NCBI RefSeq assembly: GCF_032926325.1 | Contig: NZ_CP136709.1 | Location: 3,132,501-3,196,500, forward strand | Reading direction: 5' to 3' | DNA length: 64,000 nt | DNA from: Aestuariibaculum lutulentum | GTDB taxonomy: Bacteria > Bacteroidota > Bacteroidia > Flavobacteriales > Flavobacteriaceae | Shown here: in pieces, positions 37,982 to 47,175 of the stretch | Position numbering within the stretch: the stretch's first letter is position 1 | How the letters are laid out: each line of letters begins with the position of its first letter | Made by a program: the position numbers and the translations under genes | Notes under the pieces: generated by a model | Database searches by the model: none | Told to the model about the DNA's origin: nothing | Seen by the model: the letters and a program-made list of their open reading frames with translations, nothing else

Positions 37982-38698
37982 TTAAAAGCTGGTTTTAATG
38001 TCATCAATTTCTAAACCTAAGAAAAGAAGCTTATGAAAAGTTGGGAGCTGAGCATTTGTTGATGTTGTTGTCCAATCGCTCCATGTGGCTTCTAAGCCGT
38101 CTATAGGTAAAATGGAAGTCCACATTTTAAAACTTGAGGGTTTTCCTGTTTCATCAAAAAGCCATAAATAAGAATCTCCAGGAGTTGAGCCTCCTGCAGT
38201 ATAGGTTATTAATAACCCTTTTTTATTATTGGGTAAATCTACAATTCTGCGCTCGGTGCCTGTATCGAAAACTTTATAAGGTGCTACTAACCAGAAGGAG
38301 TCGTTGTTGAAATATTTTACAGCTTTTTCGATCAGTTCGATGGCTAATTCGCCATGCACATCAAAGCTGTGAACAAAGGCTTTATGATTGTTTGGGTTGT
38401 TTAAATCAAGATCGACACTATATTCTTTCCAGTAAACTTTACAGGTATTGTTGGTTTTGTTCCATTCGTAGTGATGTCTTTTCTTAAATGTCCATTCAAT
38501 TAGTTTTGTGTTTTTGTAGGCTTCATAGTTTAGAGATGTTAGCATGTTTTGTGCCAGGGCATCTGCTTCTTTTCCTTGGGTACCATGTGGAAGATTTTCG
38601 TTGTATTTAAAATAAAGAAAACTAAAAAACAGTAGACTGGGGAGAGTGAAAAATACCAGCACTCCGAAAAATATTTTTAAACCGCGTTTTAGTTTCAT
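37982..38698 (-). CDS. Uncharacterised membrane-anchored exported protein
   Basis: A 238-residue protein with one N-terminal membrane segment (about residues 8-30, GVLVFFTLPSLLFFSFLYF), the rest presumably periplasmic. No lipobox Cys is visible. The exported part has mixed alpha/beta character with many Trp and Tyr residues and a GLLITYTAGGSTPGDSYLW segment; I do not recognise a characterised family. It stands alone, with the nearest minus-strand terminator about 390 nt downstream. Confidence 0.75.
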   Translation of the reverse strand: MKLKRGLKIFFGVLVFFTLPSLLFFSFLYFKYNENLPHGTQGKEADALAQNMLTSLNYEAYKNTKLIEWTFKKRHHYEWNKTNNTCKVYWKEYSVDLDLNNPNNHKAFVHSFDVHGELAIELIEKAVKYFNNDSFWLVAPYKVFDTGTERRIVDLPNNKKGLLITYTAGGSTPGDSYLWLFDETGKPSSFKMWTSILPIDGLEATWSDWTTTSTNAQLPTFHKLLFLGLEIDDIKTSF

Positions 38699-38839
38699 AG
38701 GCAGATTGTCTGATGAATGTTATAAAAATGAAAAGTCGAATGCATTCTAAAATATTAATTACTAATGACTTGATGAAATAAATTAGATTAAAAACGATAG
38801 GTGTAACAAGTTTTCGATAAAGTGTTGTTTATTATTTGT

Positions 38840-39451
38840 TTACGAAGCATTTTTATTAATAATATAAGTGTGCTCTTTTAGTTTTTGTTTAGAGAACAGC
38901 ATAAGTTCATCGAAAAATTCCAAAAACTCATTTTCAAATTCATCATAAAACTCTTCAAGTTCATTAACGGCCTCATTCATACTTGAGCGATGTTTGGTGC
39001 GTCGGTTCATACCATCTAAAACCCTTGAAATGCCATCTATTGAAGCGTAGCTTAGCAACCAGTTGTCGGTCATCATATATGGCATCATGTTTTGGATACG
39101 AAGTGGAAGCAGGTCGTAATGATTCTTTAAAGTGTCATAAAAATTCTCGGCATAAACTTTAAGGGAGCTGTGGTGATATTGTTGCCAGTTTTTTGCTAAA
39201 AAATGATCGTAAAGAATATCGACAATAATACCCGAGTAATGACCGTATTTTTCATGTAAACGCTTAGTGCTTTGTCTGACTACCTGATGTGCATCTGTAA
39301 AGGTGTCGATGTTTCTGTGAAGTAGAATACCAATTTGAATATCGGTATCGTAGTTTTTGTAGGCTTTTCCTTTGATGCCATCGGCAATAAAATTACCAAT
39401 AGTAACTAATTCGTTTTCTCCGGAAAGGTAAATATGGGCTAAATAATTCAT
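38840..39451 (-). CDS. acpH: Acyl carrier protein phosphodiesterase
   Basis: A 203-residue cytosolic HD-type hydrolase that removes the 4'-phosphopantetheine arm from holo-ACP. The N-terminus MNYLAHIYLSG, the IGNFIADGIKG segment and DILYDHFLAKNW are family signatures, with His/Asp residues placed as in the ACP phosphodiesterase (PF04336) group. Length matches. It is divergent from glmM, with 83 nt between the start codons. Confidence 0.88.
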   Translation of the reverse strand: MNYLAHIYLSGENELVTIGNFIADGIKGKAYKNYDTDIQIGILLHRNIDTFTDAHQVVRQSTKRLHEKYGHYSGIIVDILYDHFLAKNWQQYHHSSLKVYAENFYDTLKNHYDLLPLRIQNMMPYMMTDNWLLSYASIDGISRVLDGMNRRTKHRSSMNEAVNELEEFYDEFENEFLEFFDELMLFSKQKLKEHTYIINKNAS

Positions 39452-39498
39452 TTGTGAAATTTACGAATTAGGTTTTAAGAATTACAACTTTGTAATTG

Positions 39499-39506
39499 TA
39501 TATTTG
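39499..39506 (+). promoter_or_regulatory. Candidate -7 element for glmM
   Basis: TATATTTG matches TAnnTTTG, 28 nt before the ATG. The -33 region has TTT (39475-39477) at a 21-nt distance instead of TTG. Confidence 0.52.
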
Positions 39507-39534
39507 TTTCAAACTAAATATAATTAAAAAATTA

Positions 39535-40929
39535 ATGACATTAATAAAATCGATTTCGGGAATTAGAGGAACCATAGGGGGGCAAGTAGGAGAGAATTTA
39601 ACACCTATTGATGCGGTTAAATTTGCAGCGGCATATGGTACATGGATTAAGCAGCAGCGCGATAAGAAAGATTATAAGGTAGTTGTTGGGAGAGATGCAC
39701 GTATTTCGGGTAAAATGATTCAGGATTTAGTGATGAATACTTTAGTGGGTATGGGTATTCATGTGGTGGATATAGGATTATCTACAACACCAACTGTTGA
39801 AGTAGCTGTGCCTATGGAACATGCCGATGGCGGAATTATATTAACAGCAAGCCATAACCCAAAGCAGTGGAATGCTTTAAAGTTATTAAATGCAAAAGGT
39901 GAATTTTTAGATGGGGTTGAAGGTGCTAAAATATTAGATTTCGCTGAAAGTGGGACTATAGATTTTGCGGATGTTGATAGTCTTGGGAAAATAACTAAAA
40001 ACAAAGCCTACATCGATTTACATATCATTGAGGTTTTAGATTTGCCTTTAGTTACGGTAAGTCCAATTGAAGAAGCGCGTTTTAAAGTTGTAGTGGACGG
40101 AGTGAATTCTACAGGTGGCTGGGCAATACCTTTATTGCTTGAACGTTTGGGGGTGGAAGTTGTTAAATTGTATTGTGAGCCTAACGGACATTTTCCGCAT
40201 AATCCTGAGCCATTAAAAGAGCATTTGTCTGAGTTGTCAAAACGTGTGGTTGAAGAACGTGCCGATTTTGGTATTGTTGTAGATCCGGATGTAGATCGTT
40301 TGGCTTTTGTGGATGAAAATGGAGAGATGTTTGGGGAAGAATATACACTTGTGGCCTGCGCCGATTATGTGTTAAGTAAAACACCTGGTAATACGGTGAG
40401 CAATATGAGTTCTACACGTGCATTGCGCGATGTTACTGAAAAGTATGGCGGAACTTATGAAGCCAGTGCGGTAGGGGAAGTAAACGTGGTGAAACTCATG
40501 AAGCAAAATAAAGTGGTTATTGGAGGTGAAGGTAACGGAGGAATTATTTATCCAGATGCACATTACGGTCGTGATGCTTTGGTTGGCGTGGCTTTATTTT
40601 TAAGCTTGTTAGCTGAAAAGGATATGAAAGTAAGCGAACTTAGAAAAACGTATCCAGATTATTATATGAGTAAAAAGAAAATTGAGTTAACACCAGGTTT
40701 AGATGTTGATGCTATTTTGAAATCCATTGAGGAACGTTATCAGAACGAGCAATTGTCAACTATTGATGGTGTGAAAATTGATTTTGCCGAAAGCTGGGTG
40801 CATTTAAGAAAAAGCAATACAGAGCCAATTGTTAGAATTTATACCGAAGCAAAATCTCAAATTTTAGCAGATGAATTGGCAGATAAATTTATTGAAGAGA
40901 TTGGAGAGATAGCAGGAATTAACGTTTAA
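39535..40929 (+). CDS. glmM: Phosphoglucosamine mutase (alpha-D-phosphohexomutase)
   Basis: A 464-residue cytosolic phosphohexomutase, the step from glucosamine-6-P to glucosamine-1-P feeding peptidoglycan and LPS. The phosphoserine loop TASHNP (Ser near residue 103), the metal loop DPDVDRL (near 251), the sugar-binding loop GEGNGG (near 332) and the C-terminal phosphate site RKSNTEPIVRIY are all present. The GEGNGG loop resembles archaeal-type and Bacteroidota enzymes rather than the E. coli GGEQSGH loop, so phosphomannomutase or phosphoglucomutase activity is also possible. The ATG at 39535 fits the family start. It is followed 13 nt later by the DUF3124 gene. Confidence 0.88.
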   Translation: MTLIKSISGIRGTIGGQVGENLTPIDAVKFAAAYGTWIKQQRDKKDYKVVVGRDARISGKMIQDLVMNTLVGMGIHVVDIGLSTTPTVEVAVPMEHADGGIILTASHNPKQWNALKLLNAKGEFLDGVEGAKILDFAESGTIDFADVDSLGKITKNKAYIDLHIIEVLDLPLVTVSPIEEARFKVVVDGVNSTGGWAIPLLLERLGVEVVKLYCEPNGHFPHNPEPLKEHLSELSKRVVEERADFGIVVDPDVDRLAFVDENGEMFGEEYTLVACADYVLSKTPGNTVSNMSSTRALRDVTEKYGGTYEASAVGEVNVVKLMKQNKVVIGGEGNGGIIYPDAHYGRDALVGVALFLSLLAEKDMKVSELRKTYPDYYMSKKKIELTPGLDVDAILKSIEERYQNEQLSTIDGVKIDFAESWVHLRKSNTEPIVRIYTEAKSQILADELADKFIEEIGEIAGINV

Positions 40930-40942
40930 AACTTTGGAAGTC

Positions 40943-41458
40943 ATGGCTACAAAAATTTTATCTACTATTTTAATTGCAGTACTTTTTTTGCAGTCATGCG
41001 ATAAAGATAAAGAATACAGTTCTATTGATGAAGTCAACTGGAAAAGCAGAACGGTTCATTCGGTGTTACCTGATTCTTTAATTAAAGGGAAAACGTATTT
41101 ATCGGTGTATTCTCAAATTTATAGTGAAACAGAACATCGTATTCACAGTTTAACGGCTACTGTAAGTATTAGAAATATTAATGAAAAGGACACGGTTTAT
41201 ATTGATAAAGCTACCTATTTTGATACACATGGAAATGCCATTCGAACCTATTTCGATAAGACAATTTATGTTGCGCCTATGGAAGCTGTAGAGATTGTTA
41301 TTGATGAACGTGACGAGGAAGGAGGAACCGGAGCTAATTTTTTATTCAATTGGCGAATTAAAGGGTCTTCAAATTCTCCATTTTTTGAAAGTGTCATGAT
41401 TTCAACTTCAGGACAACAAGGTATTTCTTTCACAACTCAAGGAAAAGAACTGAAATAG
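40943..41458 (+). CDS. DUF3124 lipoprotein
   Basis: A 171-residue lipoprotein with signal peptide and lipobox LQSC; the exported part matches the DUF3124 family (YLSVYSQIYSETEHRIHSLT, then VSIRN, with a Gly-rich GGTGANFLFNW). The role is unknown. The ATG at 40943 begins the signal peptide; a TTG three codons earlier is less likely. It starts 13 nt after glmM and ends at a strong terminator, so it is the second gene of a two-gene operon. Confidence 0.85.
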   Translation: MATKILSTILIAVLFLQSCDKDKEYSSIDEVNWKSRTVHSVLPDSLIKGKTYLSVYSQIYSETEHRIHSLTATVSIRNINEKDTVYIDKATYFDTHGNAIRTYFDKTIYVAPMEAVEIVIDERDEEGGTGANFLFNWRIKGSSNSPFFESVMISTSGQQGISFTTQGKELK

Positions 41459-41475
41459 ATAAAAGTATTTGTAAT

Positions 41476-41508
41476 AAAAAAGGCAACATTTTTAATGTTG
41501 CCTTTTTT
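41476..41508. terminator. Strong bidirectional terminator
   Basis: AAAAAAGGCAACAT (41476-41489) pairs with ATGTTGCCTTTTTT (41495-41508), a 14-bp perfect stem with a 5-nt loop and T-run on both strands. It serves the DUF3124 and acyltransferase genes. Confidence 0.92.
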
Positions 41509-41509
41509 A

Positions 41510-42391
41510 TTATTCTGGTTTTCTGTCTTTGTATTTCCAACGTTTATGTGTCCAGAAATAATATTCAGGAGCGTCCTGAATTTGTTTTTCAACTTCGCGT
41601 AAAAACATGTCGGTTAATTCATAATCCTTATATTCAGTACTGTTTTCTGCTAATGTTTTTATTTCAGCTTCATAATGTCCGCGTTTTACCTTTGTGACTT
41701 TTAAAAAGGCTGTGGTTAAGTCTAATTTTTTAGCTAAACGTTCGGCGCCAGTAAAGCAAGGAACTTCAATTCCCATAAAATGACCCCAGTAAACTTCCTT
41801 CGTTAGGCGAGGAGATTGATCACTCAGAAAAGCCATAATGCTTTTAATATTCTGGCTCTCGTTTTCATTTATGGTGCTAATGGTTTCTTTTGTACTGATA
41901 AGAGTGGTGTTATACTTAGAGCGCATGCGTCTTACCAAACCGTCAAAATATTTATTTGATAATTTTTTATAAACAGCTAGCCCATTAAAATTTATATAAT
42001 TTTGTAATGCTAATGACCATTCCCAGCTGGCATAATGACCAAACATTATAATAATACTTTTGTTTAAACTTTCAAGTCGTTTAAACTCCTCCGGGTTTTT
42101 TATTTTGAAACGTTTGTTTAATTCCTTTTCAGATATAGTTAGTGTTTTAGTCATTTCTAAAAACATATCACATAAATGCTTGTAGAATTTTTTTGTAATG
42201 AATAAAACTTCTTCATCCGTCTTTTCAGGAAAAACAAGTTTAATGTTGCTCTTTACGACTTTTTTTCGGTACCCTACAATATAGTACATGAGTATATATA
42301 AGCCATCTGAAACAAGATAAAGCAAAGGAAATGGTAGTATGGATATAAACCATAAAAGTGGATAAACCAGAATATATGCTAGAAATTGCAT
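41510..42391 (-). CDS. LpxL/HtrB-type lipid A acyltransferase
   Basis: A 293-residue inner-membrane-associated acyltransferase that adds a secondary acyl chain to a lipid A precursor or related lysophospholipid. One N-terminal hydrophobic anchor (about 5-40) precedes the catalytic His-x4-Glu motif HYASWE near residue 118. Later DQSPR and the PCFTGAERLAKK segment are typical of the family. Length is normal. It is divergent from the rhomboid gene. Confidence 0.9.
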   Translation of the reverse strand: MQFLAYILVYPLLWFISILPFPLLYLVSDGLYILMYYIVGYRKKVVKSNIKLVFPEKTDEEVLFITKKFYKHLCDMFLEMTKTLTISEKELNKRFKIKNPEEFKRLESLNKSIIIMFGHYASWEWSLALQNYINFNGLAVYKKLSNKYFDGLVRRMRSKYNTTLISTKETISTINENESQNIKSIMAFLSDQSPRLTKEVYWGHFMGIEVPCFTGAERLAKKLDLTTAFLKVTKVKRGHYEAEIKTLAENSTEYKDYELTDMFLREVEKQIQDAPEYYFWTHKRWKYKDRKPE

Positions 42392-42415
42392 GAATAAATT
42401 TTAGATTTGTAAGGG

Positions 42416-42423
42416 CAAATATA
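42416..42423 (-). promoter_or_regulatory. Candidate -7 element for the acyltransferase gene
   Basis: On the minus strand TATATTTG matches TAnnTTTG, 24 nt before the start codon; no -33 TTG is visible. Confidence 0.42.
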
Positions 42424-42453
42424 TGCTAATTTGAAAATAAACTTTTAAGCTTT

Positions 42454-43101
42454 ATGGGTAATTTAAATTTAATAACCATTGTAATAATTGCTGCAAATGT
42501 GCTGATATCTTATAAAGGGTTTAGTGATTATGGTTTTTTTGATAGGTATAAATTTCAGGTTGGCAGTGTGCAACGTGGGGAGAAAGTACGTTTGTTTAGT
42601 TCGGCGTTTTTACATGTAGACACTCAACATTTACTGTTTAATATGTTAACCTTGTACTTCTTTGCTAATACTGTTTTGAGTTTGGGAGTAGTTAGCTTTT
42701 TATTTATTTATATAGGGAGTTTGTTGTTTGGTAATGTCTTGTCGTTATACTTTCATAAGAATGAATATCATTATAGTGCCGTGGGGGCTAGTGGAGCTGT
42801 AACAGGCGTATTGTATTCAGCCATTTTATTAAGACCTGATATGACTTTGATGTTTTTTTTGATTCCCATTCCCATTCCAGCTTATATTTTTGGTATCGGT
42901 TATTTGTTATATTCTATCTATGGTATGAAAAACAGAATAGGTAATATTGGTCACGATGCGCATTTTGGTGGGGCAGTAGGAGGGTATATTATTACATTGG
43001 TATTAGCACCCTCGTTGTTTCAGGAAAATCTATTAATGATTGTGTTGCTAGCTATTCCAATTATTCTACTCTATATTCTTAGGAAATCAGGGAAAATGTA
43101 A
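42454..43101 (+). CDS. Rhomboid family intramembrane serine protease
   Basis: A 215-residue polytopic protein with six hydrophobic segments and the rhomboid catalytic pair: the Ser in GASGAVTG (near residue 113) and the His in HDAHFGG (near 169). RLFSSAFLHVDTQHLLFNML is the usual loop and second helix. It cleaves membrane-spanning substrates inside the bilayer; the substrates are unknown. It ends at an intrinsic terminator. Confidence 0.93.
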   Translation: MGNLNLITIVIIAANVLISYKGFSDYGFFDRYKFQVGSVQRGEKVRLFSSAFLHVDTQHLLFNMLTLYFFANTVLSLGVVSFLFIYIGSLLFGNVLSLYFHKNEYHYSAVGASGAVTGVLYSAILLRPDMTLMFFLIPIPIPAYIFGIGYLLYSIYGMKNRIGNIGHDAHFGGAVGGYIITLVLAPSLFQENLLMIVLLAIPIILLYILRKSGKM

Positions 43102-43110
43102 ATTATATTT

Positions 43111-43145
43111 AAAGCCTGTTCAATATTTTGAATAGGCTTTTTTAT
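43111..43145 (+). terminator. Terminator after rhomboid gene
   Basis: AAAGCCTGTTCAA (43111-43123) pairs with TTGAATAGGCTTT (43128-43140), with one G-U pair and a 4-nt loop, followed by a T-run. Confidence 0.88.
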
Positions 43146-43294
43146 AAGATAGCCTTGCTTTTTTTGGTTTTGGCTCGTCTTATAATGTTTTATGGCATAA
43201 GAATTGACTTTATATAGGAAAGATGTATAATTTTAATTGTTTAAACGACTGAATGTTAAATAATTGATGTTATAGGTTAATTATTAAAACTGAA

Positions 43295-43317
43295 AGACTA
43301 GTCTGTTCACTGACAGA
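43295..43317. promoter_or_regulatory. Palindromes just upstream of lon
   Basis: AGACTAGTCT (43295-43304) is a perfect 10-bp palindrome, and TCTGT (43302-43306) pairs with ACAGA (43313-43317). Both lie 20-40 nt before the lon start codon, where an operator could sit. No known binding motif is matched. Confidence 0.25.
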
Positions 43318-43334
43318 TTGGCTTAAATATACAT

Positions 43335-45785
43335 ATGAAGAAATCTAATTTTTTAACCCTTGACAGTTTGTCATTACAGGATTTTGATGAAAATGCAGAA
43401 TTAATTCCTTTAATGACACCTGAAGATGAAGAAGAAATAAACAACGAAGAGTTGCCCGAGACATTACCTATTCTTTCATTAAGAAATACGGTTCTGTTTC
43501 CTGGGGTAGTTATACCTATTACAGCTGGTCGTGATAAGTCTATTAAACTAATTAACGATGCAAACAAAGGCTCTAAAATTATAGGAGTTGTCGCTCAAAA
43601 AGACGAGTCGGTAGAAAACCCATCAGCTAAAGAAATTCATGAGGTTGGTACCGTTGCTAAAATTTTACGTGTTTTAAAAATGCCTGATGGTAATGTAACG
43701 GTTATCATTCAAGGTAAAAAGCGTTTTAAAGTAGCAGAGGTTATTACAGAAGAGCCTTATATGAATGCTACGGTAAGAGATTTACCGGAAGCAAAGCCAG
43801 CAGTGAAGAATAAGGAGTTTTCAGCAATTATTGATTCTATTAAGGAATTAGCTTTAAACATTATTAAGGAGAGTCCGAATATTCCAAGTGAGGCATCTTT
43901 TGCTATTAAAAACATTGAAAGTAATTCGTTTTTAATCAATTTCGTGTCATCAAATATGAATTTAACGGTAGCTGAAAAGCAATCGTTATTAGAAGTTGAT
44001 GACCTTAAGAAACGTGCATTGGCGACTTTGAAATTCATGAATATTGAGTTTCAAAAACTGGAACTTAAAAACGATATTCAGTCCAGAGTACAAATGGACA
44101 TGAGTCAGCAGCAACGTGAATATTTCCTGCATCAGCAAATGAAAACCATTCAGGAAGAATTGGGTGGTGTGAACCATGAGGAAGAGATTGAGGAAATGCG
44201 TGAGCGTGCGCTTACCAAAGAATGGGATGAGAAAGTAGCGAATCATTTTGATAAAGAGTTATCGAAAATGCAACGCATGAATCCTCAGGTAGCAGAGTAT
44301 TCTATTCAGCGCAACTATTTAGAGCTGTTTTTAGATTTACCATGGAATGAATACAGCCAGGATAAATTCGATTTAAAACGCGCTAAAAAGATTTTAGATC
44401 GTGAGCATTTCGGATTAGAAGATGTAAAACGCCGTATTATTGAATATTTAGCGGTGTTAAAATTGCGTAACGATATGAAGTCGCCAATTTTATGTCTTTA
44501 CGGACCTCCGGGTGTTGGTAAAACATCGTTAGGAAAATCTATTGCTGAAGCGTTAGGCAGAGAGTATGTGCGTATTTCGTTAGGTGGCTTGCGTGATGAA
44601 GCTGAGATTCGAGGTCATAGAAAAACCTATATTGGTGCTATGCCAGGGCGTATTATTCAGAGTTTGAAAAAGGCAGGAACATCGAATCCTGTATTTGTTC
44701 TTGATGAAATCGATAAGTTAACCAATTCGCATAACGGCGATCCATCTTCAGCAATGCTTGAAGTTTTAGATCCTGAGCAAAACAGTGAATTCTATGATAA
44801 CTTCCTTGAAATGGGTTACGATCTTTCTAAAGTCATGTTTATAGCAACATCTAATAGCTTAGGAAGTATTCAGCCGGCTTTGCGTGACCGTATGGAGATC
44901 ATTAACGTTACTGGATATACTATCGAGGAAAAGGTAGAGATAGCAAAACGTCACTTATTACCTAAGCAGTTAAAAGAGCACGGACTTAACGATTCTCATT
45001 TAAAGATAGGAAAACCGCAACTGGAGAAAATTGTAGAAGGTTATACCAGGGAATCTGGTGTTCGTGGCCTAGAAAAGCAAATAGCTAAAATGGTACGTCA
45101 TGCAGCTAAGAATATCGCTATGGAAGAAGAGTACAATATCAAAGTGACGAACGAAGATATTATAGAAGTGCTTGGTAGACCAAAATTAGAGCGCGATAAG
45201 TACGAGAATAACAATGTAGCTGGTGTGGTTACAGGTTTAGCCTGGACGAGTGTTGGCGGTGATATTTTATTTATAGAGTCTATTCTTTCTAAAGGAAAAG
45301 GAATGCTTAATATTACCGGAAATCTAGGCAAGGTTATGAAGGAGTCGGCTACCATTGCCATGGAGTATATTAAAGCTAACGCCGATGAATTCGGAATTGA
45401 TAATGAAGTATTCGATAAATATAATGTACACATTCACGTACCGGAAGGAGCAACGCCTAAAGATGGACCTAGTGCAGGTATTACCATGTTAACGTCGTTA
45501 GTGTCTTTATTCACTCAAAAGAAAGTGAAGAAACATTTAGCGATGACAGGAGAGATTACCCTTCGTGGCAAAGTGCTTCCTGTAGGAGGTATTAAAGAGA
45601 AAATTTTAGCAGCTAAACGTGCTCATATTAAAGAAATTATTCTTTGTGAAGAAAACAGACGTGATATCGAAGAGATTAAGCAGGATTATTTAAAAGGCTT
45701 GACGTTTCATTACGTCACAGATATGAGTGAGGTTATAAAAATAGCTGTCACGAATCAAAAAGTAACAAATGCTAAAAAGCTATAA
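43335..45785 (+). CDS. lon: Lon protease (endopeptidase La)
   Basis: The 816-residue ATP-dependent cytosolic serine protease that degrades damaged and regulatory proteins. Domains are the N-terminal substrate-recognition LON domain (about 40-240, LPILSLRNTVLFPG), a coiled helical segment, AAA+ (Walker A GPPGVGKTS near 391, Walker B FVLDEIDK) and the protease domain with Ser in DGPSAGITM (near 712) and Lys in GGIKEKILAAKRA (near 755). Length is typical. It has its own 230-nt upstream region and a terminator at each side. Confidence 0.97.
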   Translation: MKKSNFLTLDSLSLQDFDENAELIPLMTPEDEEEINNEELPETLPILSLRNTVLFPGVVIPITAGRDKSIKLINDANKGSKIIGVVAQKDESVENPSAKEIHEVGTVAKILRVLKMPDGNVTVIIQGKKRFKVAEVITEEPYMNATVRDLPEAKPAVKNKEFSAIIDSIKELALNIIKESPNIPSEASFAIKNIESNSFLINFVSSNMNLTVAEKQSLLEVDDLKKRALATLKFMNIEFQKLELKNDIQSRVQMDMSQQQREYFLHQQMKTIQEELGGVNHEEEIEEMRERALTKEWDEKVANHFDKELSKMQRMNPQVAEYSIQRNYLELFLDLPWNEYSQDKFDLKRAKKILDREHFGLEDVKRRIIEYLAVLKLRNDMKSPILCLYGPPGVGKTSLGKSIAEALGREYVRISLGGLRDEAEIRGHRKTYIGAMPGRIIQSLKKAGTSNPVFVLDEIDKLTNSHNGDPSSAMLEVLDPEQNSEFYDNFLEMGYDLSKVMFIATSNSLGSIQPALRDRMEIINVTGYTIEEKVEIAKRHLLPKQLKEHGLNDSHLKIGKPQLEKIVEGYTRESGVRGLEKQIAKMVRHAAKNIAMEEEYNIKVTNEDIIEVLGRPKLERDKYENNNVAGVVTGLAWTSVGGDILFIESILSKGKGMLNITGNLGKVMKESATIAMEYIKANADEFGIDNEVFDKYNVHIHVPEGATPKDGPSAGITMLTSLVSLFTQKKVKKHLAMTGEITLRGKVLPVGGIKEKILAAKRAHIKEIILCEENRRDIEEIKQDYLKGLTFHYVTDMSEVIKIAVTNQKVTNAKKL

Positions 45786-45789
45786 ATAG

Positions 45790-45820
45790 AAAAGAGGTTG
45801 AATGTTCAACCTCTTTTTTT
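45790..45820. terminator. Bidirectional terminator after lon
   Basis: AAAAGAGGTTGAA (45790-45802) pairs with TTCAACCTCTTTT (45805-45817) and runs into more T residues; it separates lon from the convergent aspartic protease gene. Confidence 0.9.
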
Positions 45821-45824
45821 ATAT

Positions 45825-46994
45825 CTATTCTTTGTTAACGGTTATTTCAAAGATATCTCCTTTAACAGGTTGTATTTTCATTTTTATTGGGTTTAGGTCA
45901 TCAGAGATTTTTTCAGAGGTAACAATGTCACATAAATTTACAGGGGTGGTATTTATTTCTAAGAGTTGATCTCCATAATGTAATTTGCTTTTCAAGCTTT
46001 CGTTCCAGATATATCCAATAATAACGTTTTCGTCTTTTACAGAAAATGAAAATCCTAATTCTGGGCGGTTAACCTTTATAGTGTTGGTATCAGATTCAAA
46101 ATAGAATTTTTTGTTTTTGTAATCTATAGTGGTTATCCCTTTTTGTAGCAATTTGGTTCCTATTTTTGAGTTATTGTCGTTAGATGTCTGCGCAGGAACA
46201 TTTTCAAAAATCACATGGTTTAGTTTTAATATAGGTGTTAAAACTTTATATTGTTCATTAATTGGCTGCGTTCCAAAAAGACCTACTCCAGAAGCACCTG
46301 TGCTTTTACCTTTAATTTTAAATATTTCTTTTGTGTTTAACAGTTTAAAGTTTTCTAAAGCGATATTGTAAAATTCGCTCATGCCTGTATCTACTAAAAT
46401 CCGCTCTCTGGCTTTTTGTTTTCCTTCCAGATTAATCCAGATGTATGGGCTACTTTGATTGTCTATAAATTGAATTTCTAAAGCTTCACTTTTGTTTAAT
46501 TCCAAGTTTTTAGAATCATCAGTAATAAGTATCTTCTTACTTTTCATATTAATCTGAAGAATCGAATGTCTTAAAAGATTACTGCCAATAAATCCATCTA
46601 CTTTAAAGCATTTAAAAACTGGGTCGGCATTTAAGTCGTAAATCAGGGTTGGTGTTTTGGTAAATTCTACAGTACCTATTTTTAGTTTATCAAGTAATAT
46701 TAATTCTAATTGGTTTTGCTTTCCGTTGGCATCTGTTATTGAAATAGTTTTAGTTTTTGAGGTGTTTAAAATTTCTTTCAACTCGTTTGAAATAACATTT
46801 GGAGCTCCGGTATCAAGAATAAAGCGATAGGTTTTTCCTTGAATGTCCACAGGTAAAATAATCTTATTTTTAACTATTTCAATGGGGATGGATTCGAAAT
46901 ATTGCTTTGAAGATTTTCCTTTATTTAAATTGGTGTTCTGAGAGTGAATGTTAACAAATAAAAATAGACTCAAGATGCTTAAAATAAATTTCAT
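45825..46994 (-). CDS. Exported retropepsin-like aspartic protease with two DTG motifs and PDZ domain
   Basis: A 389-residue exported protein (signal peptide MKFILSILSLFLFVNIHSQ). The ATG at 46994 is chosen because the signal peptide starts there; an ATG 33 codons upstream would bury it. Residues about 25-290 hold two retropepsin-like lobes, each with a catalytic motif: FILDTGAPN and ILVDTGMSEF. A single chain may therefore form the active site that retropepsins build from a dimer. The last 90 residues look like a PDZ domain (GFSFSVKDENVIIGYI, GDQLLEINTTPV). A periplasmic protein-processing role is inferred; the substrate is unknown. Confidence 0.82.
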   Translation of the reverse strand: MKFILSILSLFLFVNIHSQNTNLNKGKSSKQYFESIPIEIVKNKIILPVDIQGKTYRFILDTGAPNVISNELKEILNTSKTKTISITDANGKQNQLELILLDKLKIGTVEFTKTPTLIYDLNADPVFKCFKVDGFIGSNLLRHSILQINMKSKKILITDDSKNLELNKSEALEIQFIDNQSSPYIWINLEGKQKARERILVDTGMSEFYNIALENFKLLNTKEIFKIKGKSTGASGVGLFGTQPINEQYKVLTPILKLNHVIFENVPAQTSNDNNSKIGTKLLQKGITTIDYKNKKFYFESDTNTIKVNRPELGFSFSVKDENVIIGYIWNESLKSKLHYGDQLLEINTTPVNLCDIVTSEKISDDLNPIKMKIQPVKGDIFEITVNKE

Positions 46995-47175
46995 GTTTTC
47001 AATTTTAATTCCATTTAAAGAATAACGATGTGTGATAAAGAGTTTTAAAGTGTTAATTTCTAAAATATTTATACAATTATTAATAATCTGCATTCAATTT
47101 AACTCTATTTTTTTATTAAAATAAAAAGCGCATGTTCTCGTTTTAAGATAGATTTGTTTACTTTGCGCCCTATAT

